Assembly (NCBI GenBank): GCA_017301995.1
Contig: JAFLEH010000041.1
Span: 1-54,212, forward strand
DNA length: 54,212 nt
Reading direction: 5' to 3'
From: Verrucomicrobiota bacterium
GTDB taxonomy: Bacteria > Verrucomicrobiota > Verrucomicrobiia > Verrucomicrobiales > Akkermansiaceae
The notes under the pieces are model-generated. The model did no database searches and was not told the DNA's origin. It was given only the letters and a program-made list of their open reading frames with translations. Every line of letters starts with the position of its first letter. The stretch's first letter is position 1. Shown one piece after another: positions 42,721-50,942 of the stretch. Position numbers and translations under genes: made by a program.

Positions 42721-44808
42721 ATGTCAACTTCCGATCTAACCATCACATCCAACCGCTATCTAACCTCATTTTGCGTCGCCGCCGCAATCACTCCATCCAT
42801 TTTCGCCGCCGAACCTCCGCCGTCCCTGAAACCGCTCTACGTCCGCGCGAACAGCCTCACCGAACCATGGTCCCCGCGGGAAACCGTCGTCGGCGCCACA
42901 ACCGGGCCGTTTGCCGACGCCGCCGACCTCGCCGGCGAATTGCCCGGCGCCGCCGTGGTCCGCAACGGCGCCCTGACCGGCATCATGCAGCTTCGCGGCC
43001 TATCCGGAGACCGCGTCGGCGTCCGGGTGAACGGCATGTCCATCACCCCGGCCTGCCCGAACCACATGGACCCGCCGATGCACTACGCGGACGCCGGGGA
43101 TGGCGACCGTCTAACCGTCTCTGCCGGGATCAGCCCGGTCAGCGAAGGCGGCGATCACATCGGGGGCATGGTCACCCTCCGCCGCTCCGATCCGGAATTT
43201 TCAAAAGCACCCGGGGTTTCCGGACGACTGGGAACATCGTTTCTGGGCAACCAGAACGCGTTCCTGCTGAACGGAGCCATCGGATACTCAACCCCCGATC
43301 TGGCTATCAACTACCGGGGATCCGCCGCCACCGCCGACGATCTCAGGTTTCCCGGTGGAACCGTCCGCGATAGCGGCTACGACCTGATGCGCCACGATCT
43401 GACAACCGCCTGGCGCACTTCCGCGGGCTTCGTCGAAGTGGACGCGGGAGCCTCATTCACCCGCGACGCGGGCACTCCCGCCCTGCCAATGGACATGATC
43501 GAGGACGACTCGTGGCATTTCGGTTTGCGCTCCCGCCATGAAATCGGCCGGGCAACGATCGACAACCGCGTCTATCTGCACAGCGTGGACCATCTGATGG
43601 ACAACCACTCCCAGCGCCCGCTGCCGGTCGGTTCGATGGCAATGGACGCTCCGGCCACCAGCGGGGATTTCGGCATCGATTCGAGAATCGCGATCGCCGA
43701 CGGTCCTAACACATGGCGCGCCGGCGTGGACTACCACCGCGCGGAATTCGATGCCGAGCAGATCGCGGTCGCCACCGGCATGCTCCGGGATACCTTCCGT
43801 GACAACCGCAGGACAAGAACCGGCGTCCACCTCGATTGGGAACGCCGCTGGCGGGACCAATGGTCCAGCCGCATCGGTGTGCGCGGCGATTGGGTGGCCA
43901 GCGACGCGGCAGCGGTATCGAACGCGATCCTGCCCGCCCCCGGCCCCATGCGGAACGCCATTCTCGCCGATCAGGCGGAGTTCAACTCCGCAGACCGGTC
44001 GTTTGACGACCTGATGGTGGACATGGCGGCTTCCATCCGCCGCACCGCGGGCGAACACACCGCATTCGAACTGGCCGCCGCGTTCAAAAACCGCGCGCCG
44101 TCCCTCACCGAACGGTACCTGTGGACTCCCCTGAACGCCAGCGCCGGCCTCGCCGACGGCCGAACCTACATGGGCAACCTCGCCCTCGATCCGGAGAGCG
44201 CGTTCGAGATCGCGTTCACCTGCGAGCACCGCACCGGGCGGCTGGATCTCAGCCTGACACCGTTCTATCAATGGGTTTCCGACTACATCCAGGGAATGCC
44301 GATGGCCCGGTTGGACAGCGCCGGGCTGCCGGTTCTGCAATACCGCAATACCGACCGTGCCGACCTGTATGGCGCCGAACTCGCCGCGCGCCTGAGATTG
44401 ACCGAAGAATGGACGCTCGGCACAACGGCGAGCTTCGTTCACGGTGAAAACCGGGAGACCGGAGACAGTCTCTACCGGATCGCTCCGCTGCGCGGAATGG
44501 TGGAACTGGCTTGGAACCGCGGAGCTTGGGAATCGCGTTTCGAAACCGTCTGGGCCGCCCGCCAGGATGAGGTTTCGCGGATGCAGGGAGAAACCGAAAC
44601 ACCGGGATACGGGATCTTCAACCTCCGGGTCGCACGCACCTTCGGCGAGCACCTGCGGATCGAGGCAGGGGTAGAAAACATCCTCGACCACCGCTACGCC
44701 GACCACCTCGGAGGCGTCAACCGCGTCGGCGGCGGCGATGTCGCCGTAGGCGCCCGGATTCCATCCGCCGGACGCTTCGGCTACGCCATGGTCGCTTGGC
44801 GGTTTTGA
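42721..44808 (+). CDS. TonB-dependent copper receptor, OprC/NosA-like
   Basis: 695 residues from the ATG at 42721, giving a signal peptide ending near PSIFAA; the open frame extends to 42226 but that part overlaps the preceding gene. Plug domain with GIMQLRGLSGDRVGVRVNGM, then a 22-strand-type barrel ending in GRFGYAMVAWRF (terminal aromatic). The copper ligands known from OprC (CxxxM and HxM) are both present: ACPNHMDPP gives Cys112 and Met116, and DHLMDN gives His291 and Met293. The gap between the pairs (175 residues) is close to that in OprC (176, from published ligand numbers as I recall them). Outer-membrane copper import is therefore likely. No tonB/exbBD nearby. Confidence 0.85.
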   Translation: MSTSDLTITSNRYLTSFCVAAAITPSIFAAEPPPSLKPLYVRANSLTEPWSPRETVVGATTGPFADAADLAGELPGAAVVRNGALTGIMQLRGLSGDRVGVRVNGMSITPACPNHMDPPMHYADAGDGDRLTVSAGISPVSEGGDHIGGMVTLRRSDPEFSKAPGVSGRLGTSFLGNQNAFLLNGAIGYSTPDLAINYRGSAATADDLRFPGGTVRDSGYDLMRHDLTTAWRTSAGFVEVDAGASFTRDAGTPALPMDMIEDDSWHFGLRSRHEIGRATIDNRVYLHSVDHLMDNHSQRPLPVGSMAMDAPATSGDFGIDSRIAIADGPNTWRAGVDYHRAEFDAEQIAVATGMLRDTFRDNRRTRTGVHLDWERRWRDQWSSRIGVRGDWVASDAAAVSNAILPAPGPMRNAILADQAEFNSADRSFDDLMVDMAASIRRTAGEHTAFELAAAFKNRAPSLTERYLWTPLNASAGLADGRTYMGNLALDPESAFEIAFTCEHRTGRLDLSLTPFYQWVSDYIQGMPMARLDSAGLPVLQYRNTDRADLYGAELAARLRLTEEWTLGTTASFVHGENRETGDSLYRIAPLRGMVELAWNRGAWESRFETVWAARQDEVSRMQGETETPGYGIFNLRVARTFGEHLRIEAGVENILDHRYADHLGGVNRVGGGDVAVGARIPSAGRFGYAMVAWRF

Positions 44809-44842
44809 TAGACGGAGGATTCCCGATTCCCGCATGGCCGGA

Positions 44843-44995
44843 TCATTTGCACTCGCCGGGTTTGCAGGCTTCGGCGATTTGTTCGGTGCCGAGCACGCGG
44901 ACCATCCATCCGGTTAGACCGTCGTTCGTCTTGATCTCGGTGCCCCGCTTGATGCGCTGCGAACAATGCGCATGCTGTTCGGAGCGGCCTTTCAC
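44843..44995 (-). CDS. possible 50-residue Cys/His protein
   Basis: A GTG at 44995 opens a 50-codon frame in line with the stop of the proC-like remnant. It contains HAHCSQR near the start, KTNDGLTGWMVRVLG in the middle and ends EACKPGECK. Two Cys/His clusters could bind a metal. There is no clear ribosome site, so it could equally be non-coding or the tail of a former gene. Confidence 0.3.
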   Translation of the reverse strand: MKGRSEQHAHCSQRIKRGTEIKTNDGLTGWMVRVLGTEQIAEACKPGECK

Positions 44996-45025
44996 CAGCG
45001 CATTGTGTTGTTGCGGTTGGATGAT

Positions 45026-45682
45026 TCAGGGTTTGATCTTCTGATAGAGCGCGGGCAGCCGGGTGTGATAGAACCCGGTGACCTCCGGCTCCATTTCCGC
45101 CAGGGGTTTCACGGGGATGAGATCCATGACCGCAGCCGGAGCCAGGCCGGAGGCCAGCAGAGTGGCGACGGCGCCACCGGCCATTTGATCCAGCCCGCGT
45201 GCGATCTCGGCGTCGTCGAGCCCGAAACCCGCCGCCACTTCGCGCAGCGCCTGCAATTGGAACCAAAGATAGGTCGGCCCCATGCCGGTGAGCAGCGCGT
45301 AGCCCTCCAGCTTGCTTTCCGCGACCTCGGGATGCTCGCCCAAGGGCTCCAGCAACGCGCCCAAGGCCATCTCGTCCGCCGGAGTGATCTGCGGGGCGAA
45401 CGCCACCGGGTTGAACCCGAAATCCGAAGTTCAGGGTAGTTTGGACGCTCGAATTTCCACTGAGAGACTGGGATCCACTGAGGAAACTGATTTTTTGGAG
45501 GAAAACGGGAAAGCACCGATTGATGAATGGGAGGGATTTACCCCGGATCAAAAATCACTTCAGTGGGATCAGTGATTTTCAGTTCATCAGTGGAAAAAAT
45601 GGATGCCCGGGGTCATGCCAACTGCCGATTTCGGGTTGAACCCGCCGCCGATGAATCCGATGGTCTTTGCGGTCATGGTCAT
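45026..45682 (-). pseudogene. proC-like gene split by a palindromic repeat
   Basis: Two pieces of a pyrroline-5-carboxylate reductase-like gene in the same orientation and frame. The 5' piece (45682-45644) reads MTMTAKTIGFIGGG, the start of the Rossmann fold. The 3' piece (about 45407-45026) is the dimerisation domain: KLEGYALLTGMGPTYLWFQL, EVAAGFGLDD, GGAVATLLASGL. Between them lies the 236-bp near-palindromic repeat (45408-45643), which adds in-frame stops. About 100 central residues, including the rest of the NAD(P) domain, are gone. ProC-type enzymes make proline from pyrroline-5-carboxylate; this copy cannot be active. The usual SPGGTT near the end reads as IPVKPL, so the parent was a divergent family member. 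Confidence 0.75.
45408..45643. repeat. near-palindromic repeat element, copy 1
   Basis: 236 bp. Terminal inverted repeats of 24 bp (45408-45431 and 45620-45643) match at 22 positions; the shared core is TTGAACCCGAAATC. Inside, TTTCCACTGAGAGACTGG on the left mirrors TTCAGTTCATCAGTGGAAA on the right. It shares GGACGCTCGA next to its left end with copy 2. No ORF. Located inside the proC-like remnant. Confidence 0.85.
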
Positions 45683-45743
45683 GTTCCTTTCGTGGTTTGT
45701 CGCGGTTGGTTTGTTAGTTCGGGCAATGGAAGGTGGCGGGTGC

Positions 45744-46436
45744 TCAGGGCAGGATGACCAGCGTGTCCCGCGCGGTGAGATAGAGTCCGGCGAGGAGCAG
45801 GAGTCCGCCGGTGATTTTCAGAATCCACGGTTGGGCGCGGGTGATCCCGCCGGCCAGGTTCGACGCGGCGCGGGTGCTGAAGATCATCACCAGCGCGAAC
45901 ACCGCCACCGGCACGGCCGTGCCGATGCCGTAGAGCGTCACAGGCAGCAGGATGTTGCCGCTGCCGAGCGCCAGCGGAATCAGACTTCCGAAAAACAAGG
46001 CCGCGGACACCGGGCAGAACGACAGGGCGAAGACAAATCCGAGAATCAACTCGCCCAGCAACCCGCGCGACGCCCATTTCTCCGCGCTGGCCTGACTGGA
46101 AAACGACATGCTGATAGGCAGCGAAAGCAAACCTAACAACAACATCCCGGTCAGAATCAGCAAAGGTCCCAACAACGGCGTCATCCAGCGCTGCAAACCC
46201 TGCGAGATGGCTGGCGCGGAGGCCAGCCCGAGCGCGAGCAGGCCGGCGATGGCCGCATACGCGCCGATCCGCCCCAGCGTGTAGGCCAGCGTGCCGGCGA
46301 TGGCGCGCCGGCGGGATTCCACCCGCCGGGCCAGGTAGGCGGTGGCGGCCAGATTGGTCGCCAGCGGGCACGGGCTCACGGCGGTGAGCAGCCCCAGCCA
46401 CAGCGCGCCGCCATAGAGTGTGAGTTCGGGGGTCAT
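45744..46436 (-). CDS. arsG: ArsG-type efflux permease (CcdA/DsbD-like)
   Basis: 230 residues, six transmembrane helices, in the CcdA/SafE-like superfamily. The two pseudo-symmetric Cys-Pro motifs AVSPCPLATN (about residues 19-28) and ALSFCPVSAALFFG (about 138-151) are characteristic of the ArsG subgroup named for efflux of amino-aromatic arsenicals. It is last in a five-gene operon behind arsR and overlaps the arsF stop by 4 bp (ATGA). A general thiol-redox DsbD-like role is the alternative, but the paired ArsF and ArsR argue for arsenic. Confidence 0.75.
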   Translation of the reverse strand: MTPELTLYGGALWLGLLTAVSPCPLATNLAATAYLARRVESRRRAIAGTLAYTLGRIGAYAAIAGLLALGLASAPAISQGLQRWMTPLLGPLLILTGMLLLGLLSLPISMSFSSQASAEKWASRGLLGELILGFVFALSFCPVSAALFFGSLIPLALGSGNILLPVTLYGIGTAVPVAVFALVMIFSTRAASNLAGGITRAQPWILKITGGLLLLAGLYLTARDTLVILP

Positions 46437-46918
46437 GGGCCCAGAAACTTTCTAATCGGTTCGGCTAGGTAAGAGCGGAAAGCATCCGGCGCGTCCAGAT
46501 AGTCCCAAACCTTGTCCATCGCCGCCCATTCGGTTTCCTTGCCATCCACGCGATGGCTGAGCACGACGGTTTTTGAAGTCAGCTTGTAGGCACCGACATA
46601 ATGATGATTGGCCGGCTCGCCGGTATCGACCACGCGGAAGATGAGCTTCTTGTTAGCGAGTTCGGCGGGAAAATCCTTCTCCGCCGTTTCGCGGGTCAGG
46701 TCTTCTATTTTCTTGCACGAGACACAGCGGGGACCGGAGATGAAATAGGTCATCACCACCTGGTTTCCGGAGACGACCGGCAGGTTCTCGGCGGGTATTG
46801 GGGCTGCGGCGGACTGTTCGATCACCTTGGATTTCCGGTATTCCCGGTTGCCCCAGACGGCGATGCTGCCGAGCGCCACCACCAGCAACACGCCACGGAT
46901 GATTTGTTTCGCGATCAT
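46433..46918 (-). CDS. arsF: ArsF-family exported protein
   Basis: 161 residues from the ATG at 46918 (MIAKQIIRGVLL); the frame extends to 47017 but that part overlaps the thioredoxin gene. An N-terminal membrane anchor precedes a thioredoxin-like domain with CVSCKK (CxxC) in ISGPRCVSCKKIEDLT and a conserved FRVVDTGEPANHHYVG segment. The family is annotated as a subunit of the nitro-reducing activity of ArsEF toward nitrophenyl arsenicals. Coupled to arsG by a 4-bp overlap. Confidence 0.75.
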   Translation of the reverse strand: MIAKQIIRGVLLVVALGSIAVWGNREYRKSKVIEQSAAAPIPAENLPVVSGNQVVMTYFISGPRCVSCKKIEDLTRETAEKDFPAELANKKLIFRVVDTGEPANHHYVGAYKLTSKTVVLSHRVDGKETEWAAMDKVWDYLDAPDAFRSYLAEPIRKFLGP

Positions 46919-46943
46919 GGGTTCAACAGTGTTTTGGGGTTGT

Positions 46944-47177
46944 TCAGGATTGGAGGAGTTTCTCAAGGTCGGCGTCCGACGGGACTTTCCCGGCCACCTT
47001 GAGTTTTCCATCCACAACCAATGCCGGGGTGATCATCACGCCGAAGTCGGCGAAACGCATGAAGTCGGTGACTTTCTCAAGTTCATAGTCGAGCCCGAGC
47101 CGGTCCGCGGCGGCTTGGGTGGCGAGCGTCAGGTTGTTGCATTTGGCACAGCCGGTTCCGAGGATTTGGATCTTCAT
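46944..47177 (-). CDS. small thioredoxin-family protein (ArsE-like)
   Basis: 77 residues. Begins MKIQILGTGCAKCNNLTLAT with an active-site CAKC in the GTGCxxC setting of the MTH895/TM0996-type redox proteins, and has the cis-Pro segment GVMITPALVVDGKLKVAGKVP. Cytoplasmic thiol-disulfide protein. In this operon, between an ArsP-type permease and ArsF, it takes the place of ArsE, but small proteins of this type also accompany permeases in general, so the ArsE call is by context. Confidence 0.8.
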   Translation of the reverse strand: MKIQILGTGCAKCNNLTLATQAAADRLGLDYELEKVTDFMRFADFGVMITPALVVDGKLKVAGKVPSDADLEKLLQS

Positions 47178-47200
47178 GGTGTTCAGCCAGAGGTTGGTGG

Positions 47201-48499
47201 TTAGAAAAAAAACGCGCCGAAGGCCCAGCCGGTGACGGTTGAGAGGCCGACAGTGAGGCCGACAAACGCAAGCGCCTTGCGGGTGCCGAGGATCGAGCGG
47301 ATGACGATCATGTTCGGCAGGCTGAGCGCCGGGCCGGCGAGAAGCAGCGCGAGTGCGGGTCCCTTGCCCATGCCGCTGCCCAACAGACCCTGGATCACCG
47401 GAATCTCGGTGAGCGTCGCGAAGTACATCAGGGCGCCGGCCACGGCCGCGAAGGCATTGGCTCCGAACGAGTTGCCGCCCAACAGCGAAGTGATCCATTC
47501 CGAGGGGATCAGGCCCTCCTGCCCCGGCCTGCCTAGCAAAAATCCGGCCACCAGCACGCCGCCAACCAACAGCGGAATGATCTGCTTTGCAAACGACCAC
47601 GTCTGATCGAACCACTCGCCGAGTTCGCCGCCCTTGCCCGCGGTCATCCAGGCCAGACCCGCCGTCGCGGCCAGAAACGCCGCCTCCGGCCGACCGGTTA
47701 GCGTCCCGGCGGCGACCGTGACAATGGCGGTGGCCAGCACCTGCCACGCGGGCCGTCCGTGCCAGCGCCACAGCATGAGACCTAGCAGAATTGCGAACCC
47801 GCCGGTCAGCGGCCATTTCACCGCGTGCACGGTGCCGAAGCCCCCCGGATCCCCCGCCCCGCCCCAGTTGGCGAACACCAGGATACCTACCAGCGCGGCG
47901 ATGAAAGAAGTCGTCTGCCATAACGGACGGTGCGGATCATCCTCGGGAAGCTGCATGGCGGCGGCTTGCCGTTGCCGCTCCTCCTTGCGGAACAGCCAGG
48001 CCATGGCCACGCCGATAACCACGCTGAAAGCCACCGCCGCCACCGCCCGCGCCAAGCCGATTTCCCATCCCAGGATGCGTGCGGTTAGAATGATCGCCAG
48101 CGCGTTGATCGCCGGACCGGAGTAGAGAAACGCGGTGGCTGGTCCCAGCCCGGCACCCAACCGGTAGATCCCGGCAAACAGCGGCAGCACGGTGCAGGAG
48201 CAAACCGCCAGGATGGTTCCGGAAACCGAGGCCACACCGTAGGCGACCAGCGGCCTGGCCTTGCCGCCCAAATAACGAATCACCGAATTCTGGCTGATGA
48301 ACGCCCCGATCGCGCCGGCGATGAAAAACGCGGGCACCAGACAGAGGATCACATGCTCGCGGGCATACCATTTCGCCAGTTCCAGCGATTCCTTCACCGC
48401 GTCATCGAAGCGCGGCGTGCCCACCGGCAGGAAATACAACAGTGATAGGATTCCCACCAGCCATCCGGCGGTTTTCAGTTCGGCGCTGGGAAGCTTCAC
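47201..48499 (-). CDS. arsP: ArsP-type (DUF318) permease
   Basis: 432 residues from the GTG at 48499, whose GTGA overlaps the arsR stop (48496-48499); the frame extends to 48562 inside arsR. Two groups of about four to five transmembrane helices. The family motif SGTILAVCSCTVLPLFAGIY and GPATAFLYSGPAINALAI are present in the first half; the second half has FATLTEIPVIQGLL and LLAGPALSLPNMIVI. PF03773 proteins include ArsP, which exports trivalent methylated or aromatic arsenicals; some relatives move Cu/Zn. The arsR and arsFG context favours arsenic. Confidence 0.8.
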   Translation of the reverse strand: MKLPSAELKTAGWLVGILSLLYFLPVGTPRFDDAVKESLELAKWYAREHVILCLVPAFFIAGAIGAFISQNSVIRYLGGKARPLVAYGVASVSGTILAVCSCTVLPLFAGIYRLGAGLGPATAFLYSGPAINALAIILTARILGWEIGLARAVAAVAFSVVIGVAMAWLFRKEERQRQAAAMQLPEDDPHRPLWQTTSFIAALVGILVFANWGGAGDPGGFGTVHAVKWPLTGGFAILLGLMLWRWHGRPAWQVLATAIVTVAAGTLTGRPEAAFLAATAGLAWMTAGKGGELGEWFDQTWSFAKQIIPLLVGGVLVAGFLLGRPGQEGLIPSEWITSLLGGNSFGANAFAAVAGALMYFATLTEIPVIQGLLGSGMGKGPALALLLAGPALSLPNMIVIRSILGTRKALAFVGLTVGLSTVTGWAFGAFFF

Positions 48500-48795
48500 A
48501 CCGTCACCTCCATCGCCCGCGTTGTCTGTTGCTGCACGCAGAATGAAATCTCCGCCACGCATGGCAGCAGCAGGCGGTAGAAGATCTTCTGCCCCCGGCG
48601 CTCGTCCCGAATCACCCCGGCATTCTTCAACACCAACAAATGCTGCGACACGGTCGGCCCGCTAACGCTCGCCACCTCGCTGAGCCCCAGCAATTCGCAC
48701 ACACAGCACTCGCCACGAGCCAACCGCCGCACCATCGCCAACCTCACCGGGTGCCCCAGTGCCTTGAATACCGCCGCCTGCTCGCGCAAAGTCAT
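48496..48795 (-). CDS. arsR: ArsR-family metalloregulator
   Basis: 99 residues from the ATG at 48795. Winged helix with RLAMVRRLARGECCVCELLG: the Cys pair ECCVCEL on the DNA-recognition helix is the As(III)/Sb(III)-sensing type. The recognition helix continues GPTVSQHLLVLKNAGVI. Two further cysteines near the C-terminus (LLPCVAEISFCVQQ) might add a third ligand. First gene of the operon; it should repress its own promoter and release it on arsenic binding. Confidence 0.92.
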   Translation of the reverse strand: MTLREQAAVFKALGHPVRLAMVRRLARGECCVCELLGLSEVASVSGPTVSQHLLVLKNAGVIRDERRGQKIFYRLLLPCVAEISFCVQQQTTRAMEVTV

Positions 48796-48803
48796 GTGGA
48801 GAG

Positions 48804-48815
48804 ATTTAGCTAAAT
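48804..48815 (-). promoter_or_regulatory. candidate ArsR operator
   Basis: Perfect 12-bp palindrome ATTTAGCTAAAT, 8 bp upstream of the arsR start, inside an AT-rich stretch that continues as TACGAATTATGCAAATC on the plus strand. ArsR/SmtB proteins usually bind AT-rich palindromes overlapping their own promoter. Confidence 0.45.
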
Positions 48816-48956
48816 TACGAATTATGCAAATCATTTCTTCGGAAATTTCTGTCCGCCGCAATCCGGCAGTGGTGTGACCGGGGAAGAACCACCATGGAAA
48901 GGCCGGGCACCACGCGTAGCCTAACGGACCTATCTCGCTACACAGCCTGATGCGGA

Positions 48957-49254
48957 TTAACCCGAAATCCGAAGTTCGAGGTTGTCTGGACGCTCGATTT
49001 ACCGCTGAAACACTGAGTACCGCTGAATTCGCTGAGTTTTGTTTGATCAAATTGCCCGCACCGGATGGTGAATCGGATTCGATCCGATTTTTGTAGCCTC
49101 AATTTCAGTGGCTTCAGCGGTCCTCCGCGTTTGATCCCGCCTTCCGGCGGTCCCCCTTCGGGGCTGCCGCTTCGCGCCAGTCTATCTCGCATCCGCTCGG
49201 TTCAGCGGTTCAACGGGAGCGCACTGTAGCTCCCAACTTCGGATCTTGGGTTAA
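48957..49254. repeat. near-palindromic repeat element, copy 2
   Basis: 298 bp, filling most of the 516-bp gap between arsR and the nucleotidyltransferase gene. Ends: TTAACCCGAAATCCGAAGTT (48957-48976) against AACTTCGGATCTTGGGTTAA (49235-49254). Inside left, ACCGCTGAAACACTGAG and CCGCTGAATTCGCTGAG; inside right, inverted TTCAGTGGCTTCAGCGG and a further TTCAGCGG at 49201. The centre is less symmetrical and longer than in the other copies. No ORF. Confidence 0.85.
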
Positions 49255-49311
49255 ACCGCAAGCGTCCTGTTGCCATTTTCCATAGGAGCCGAGCACGCGG
49301 TGCTGGGCGCG

Positions 49312-49908
49312 TCAATCCGCGGCATTCTCAAGTTCGTCCGCCTCCCAGACCACGGATGCCTCGGCCTTGGCCTCGGCGAGGACATCAAGGGTGTCGTGCA
49401 GAGCGCACCAATGTTCGATGTAGGGCCAGTCGAGGGATATCCCTTGAACCTGCATGACCGCCACGGTGTCGGTGAAATCCTTTGGGCGCTTTGCGCCGCG
49501 GCTCCAGCGGAGCTTCTGGATGATGACATCTTCGGCGGTCGGCAACGCGACTTCCACGCCCGGGAAAATGGTTTGGCGAATCCGGCGATCAAACCGCATC
49601 CGGTCGTGGGCATCTTCACTCAGGCGGAAAAGCTCGATCTGAAAAAAACTGCCTTTGACCCGAAGCAACTCGCGTTGGGTGGCGGTTACCATTTCGAAGC
49701 CCATCTGTTCCTCCAGCTCGATGCCGTCGGGAAGAAGCGAAGGCAAACGACTCCACCCTTGGGCATCAAGACGAACCACCAGATCGGCGTCTTTGGTCAT
49801 CCGCGGAATGCCGTAGAAATTCGAAGAATAGGAACCCACGATCATGTACGGGACTCCCGCGGCTTCAAAGGCCGACACCAACTTGAGCAATGAATCCGTG
49901 CCAGTCAT
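49312..49908 (-). CDS. nucleotidyltransferase-fold protein (AbiEii-like)
   Basis: 198 residues. N-terminal MNT-type nucleotidyltransferase motif: PYMIVGSYSSNFYGIPRMTKD, in which the GS...S and the DAD of MTKDADLVV (about residues 38-42) are the metal/nucleotide site. A later acidic residue could come from VALPTAEDVIIQKLRW, a segment typical of the AbiEii/DUF6036-like group. The start ATGA overlaps the stop of the small helical gene upstream. Such two-gene sets often act as toxin-antitoxin modules, but simple housekeeping roles are also known. Confidence 0.75.
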   Translation of the reverse strand: MTGTDSLLKLVSAFEAAGVPYMIVGSYSSNFYGIPRMTKDADLVVRLDAQGWSRLPSLLPDGIELEEQMGFEMVTATQRELLRVKGSFFQIELFRLSEDAHDRMRFDRRIRQTIFPGVEVALPTAEDVIIQKLRWSRGAKRPKDFTDTVAVMQVQGISLDWPYIEHWCALHDTLDVLAEAKAEASVVWEADELENAAD

Positions 49909-50132
49909 CGGGTCAGACGGTCCGCGAGTTCAAGGCGACGCTGAAGTTCCCGCCTTTTCTCCGATTCACTGGCATCGGGATGTTGGGCGGCGATACCCGC
50001 CAGGCTCCATGCGCAAGCCTCTTCGAACAACTCGAAACCGGCGAGCAACTTCGCCCGTGCCGACATCCTCCGCGCCTGTCTCACTTTCGCGAGCAGGGCG
50101 AAGCGCGCGTCGTCGGCGATCCGGGAGTCCAT
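49905..50132 (-). CDS. small helical partner of the nucleotidyltransferase
   Basis: 75 residues from the ATG at 50132; the longer frame back to 50312 lacks plausible content. Basic and helical: FALLAKVRQARRMSARAKL, then FELFEEACAWSLAGI and SEKRRELQRRLELADRLTR. Small Arg-rich helical proteins of this kind often precede AbiEii-like nucleotidyltransferases. The 4-bp overlap (49905-49908) implies coupled translation and a fixed ratio, as in antitoxin-toxin pairs. Confidence 0.6.
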   Translation of the reverse strand: MDSRIADDARFALLAKVRQARRMSARAKLLAGFELFEEACAWSLAGIAAQHPDASESEKRRELQRRLELADRLTR

Positions 50133-50336
50133 GCCAGGAAAGCTAGCCCGAAGGATGCCGCGATGCAAGCCGGAGTTTCGGGACCGGCTGCCAGACATGC
50201 TTGAAGCGCCGATTTCGGGTTCATCACACCTATTTCCCGGAGAAACGGATGAGCCGCCGAACGGTCGGGGACCCTTGACACGGTGGGCTAACGTCAATAG
50301 CCTCGGCACCATGTCCGGGACGGCGCATACGAGAAA

Positions 50337-50924
50337 ATGACAACTGTACTGATGATCGCGTTCTGGGCGCTCCTGATCGGGTTGGCGTTCTGGTGTTTCC
50401 TGAAAGGCGGAAGGCCCGGTGGAGGCTGTGGCGGTTGTGGCGGCTGCGGTTCATCCGCCGGCCATTGTGGCACGGGTAGTGGAGATCCTGCGGCGGAGGA
50501 TCTCCGGGTGCAATTCCTGGAGGCGAAGGACCTCGGACCTTGCGCGGATTGCGGGCAGATGACGCGATCGGTCGCCGGAGACCTCTGGATCGGAGATCTC
50601 CGCATCGCCGTGTTTTGGGTCACTTGGACCGATGGAAGATCGAGACATCCCGCGTTCATCGATCTGATTCTGGGTGAGATCGACCGCGATGCCGCACCCG
50701 AGGAGCGGGTCGGCATTTCGCTGTGCTACCGCAATGACGGGGCATGCCAGGAAATCGAGATCATCGACGCCGAGGGACGCGCGTTCACGGAATGGGCGGG
50801 CCCGGGAAGGGGCTTGCCGAAAAACCGGGTGATCGGCACGCCGCTGGAGCGGGAGGCGCTCGATTTGGCCGAACACATCCTGGGCAGCGACCCACGCTTT
50901 GCCGGAATCGAAACCGTGGTCTGA
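50337..50924 (+). CDS. Gly/Cys-rich small membrane protein
   Basis: 195 residues. A transmembrane helix (VLMIAFWALLIGLAFWCFL, about 4-22) is followed by a Gly/Cys cluster (GGGCGGCGGCGSSAGHCG) like those of FeoB-associated Cys-rich proteins, then CADCGQMTRS, a possible zinc or metal knuckle with CxxC at about residues 68-71. The C-terminal 110 residues are globular and acidic, with no known domain. Plausibly a metal-binding membrane protein; its place between two arsenic operons is suggestive only. Confidence 0.6.
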   Translation: MTTVLMIAFWALLIGLAFWCFLKGGRPGGGCGGCGGCGSSAGHCGTGSGDPAAEDLRVQFLEAKDLGPCADCGQMTRSVAGDLWIGDLRIAVFWVTWTDGRSRHPAFIDLILGEIDRDAAPEERVGISLCYRNDGACQEIEIIDAEGRAFTEWAGPGRGLPKNRVIGTPLEREALDLAEHILGSDPRFAGIETVV

Positions 50925-50942
50925 GGCAATGCGGCCGATGAT

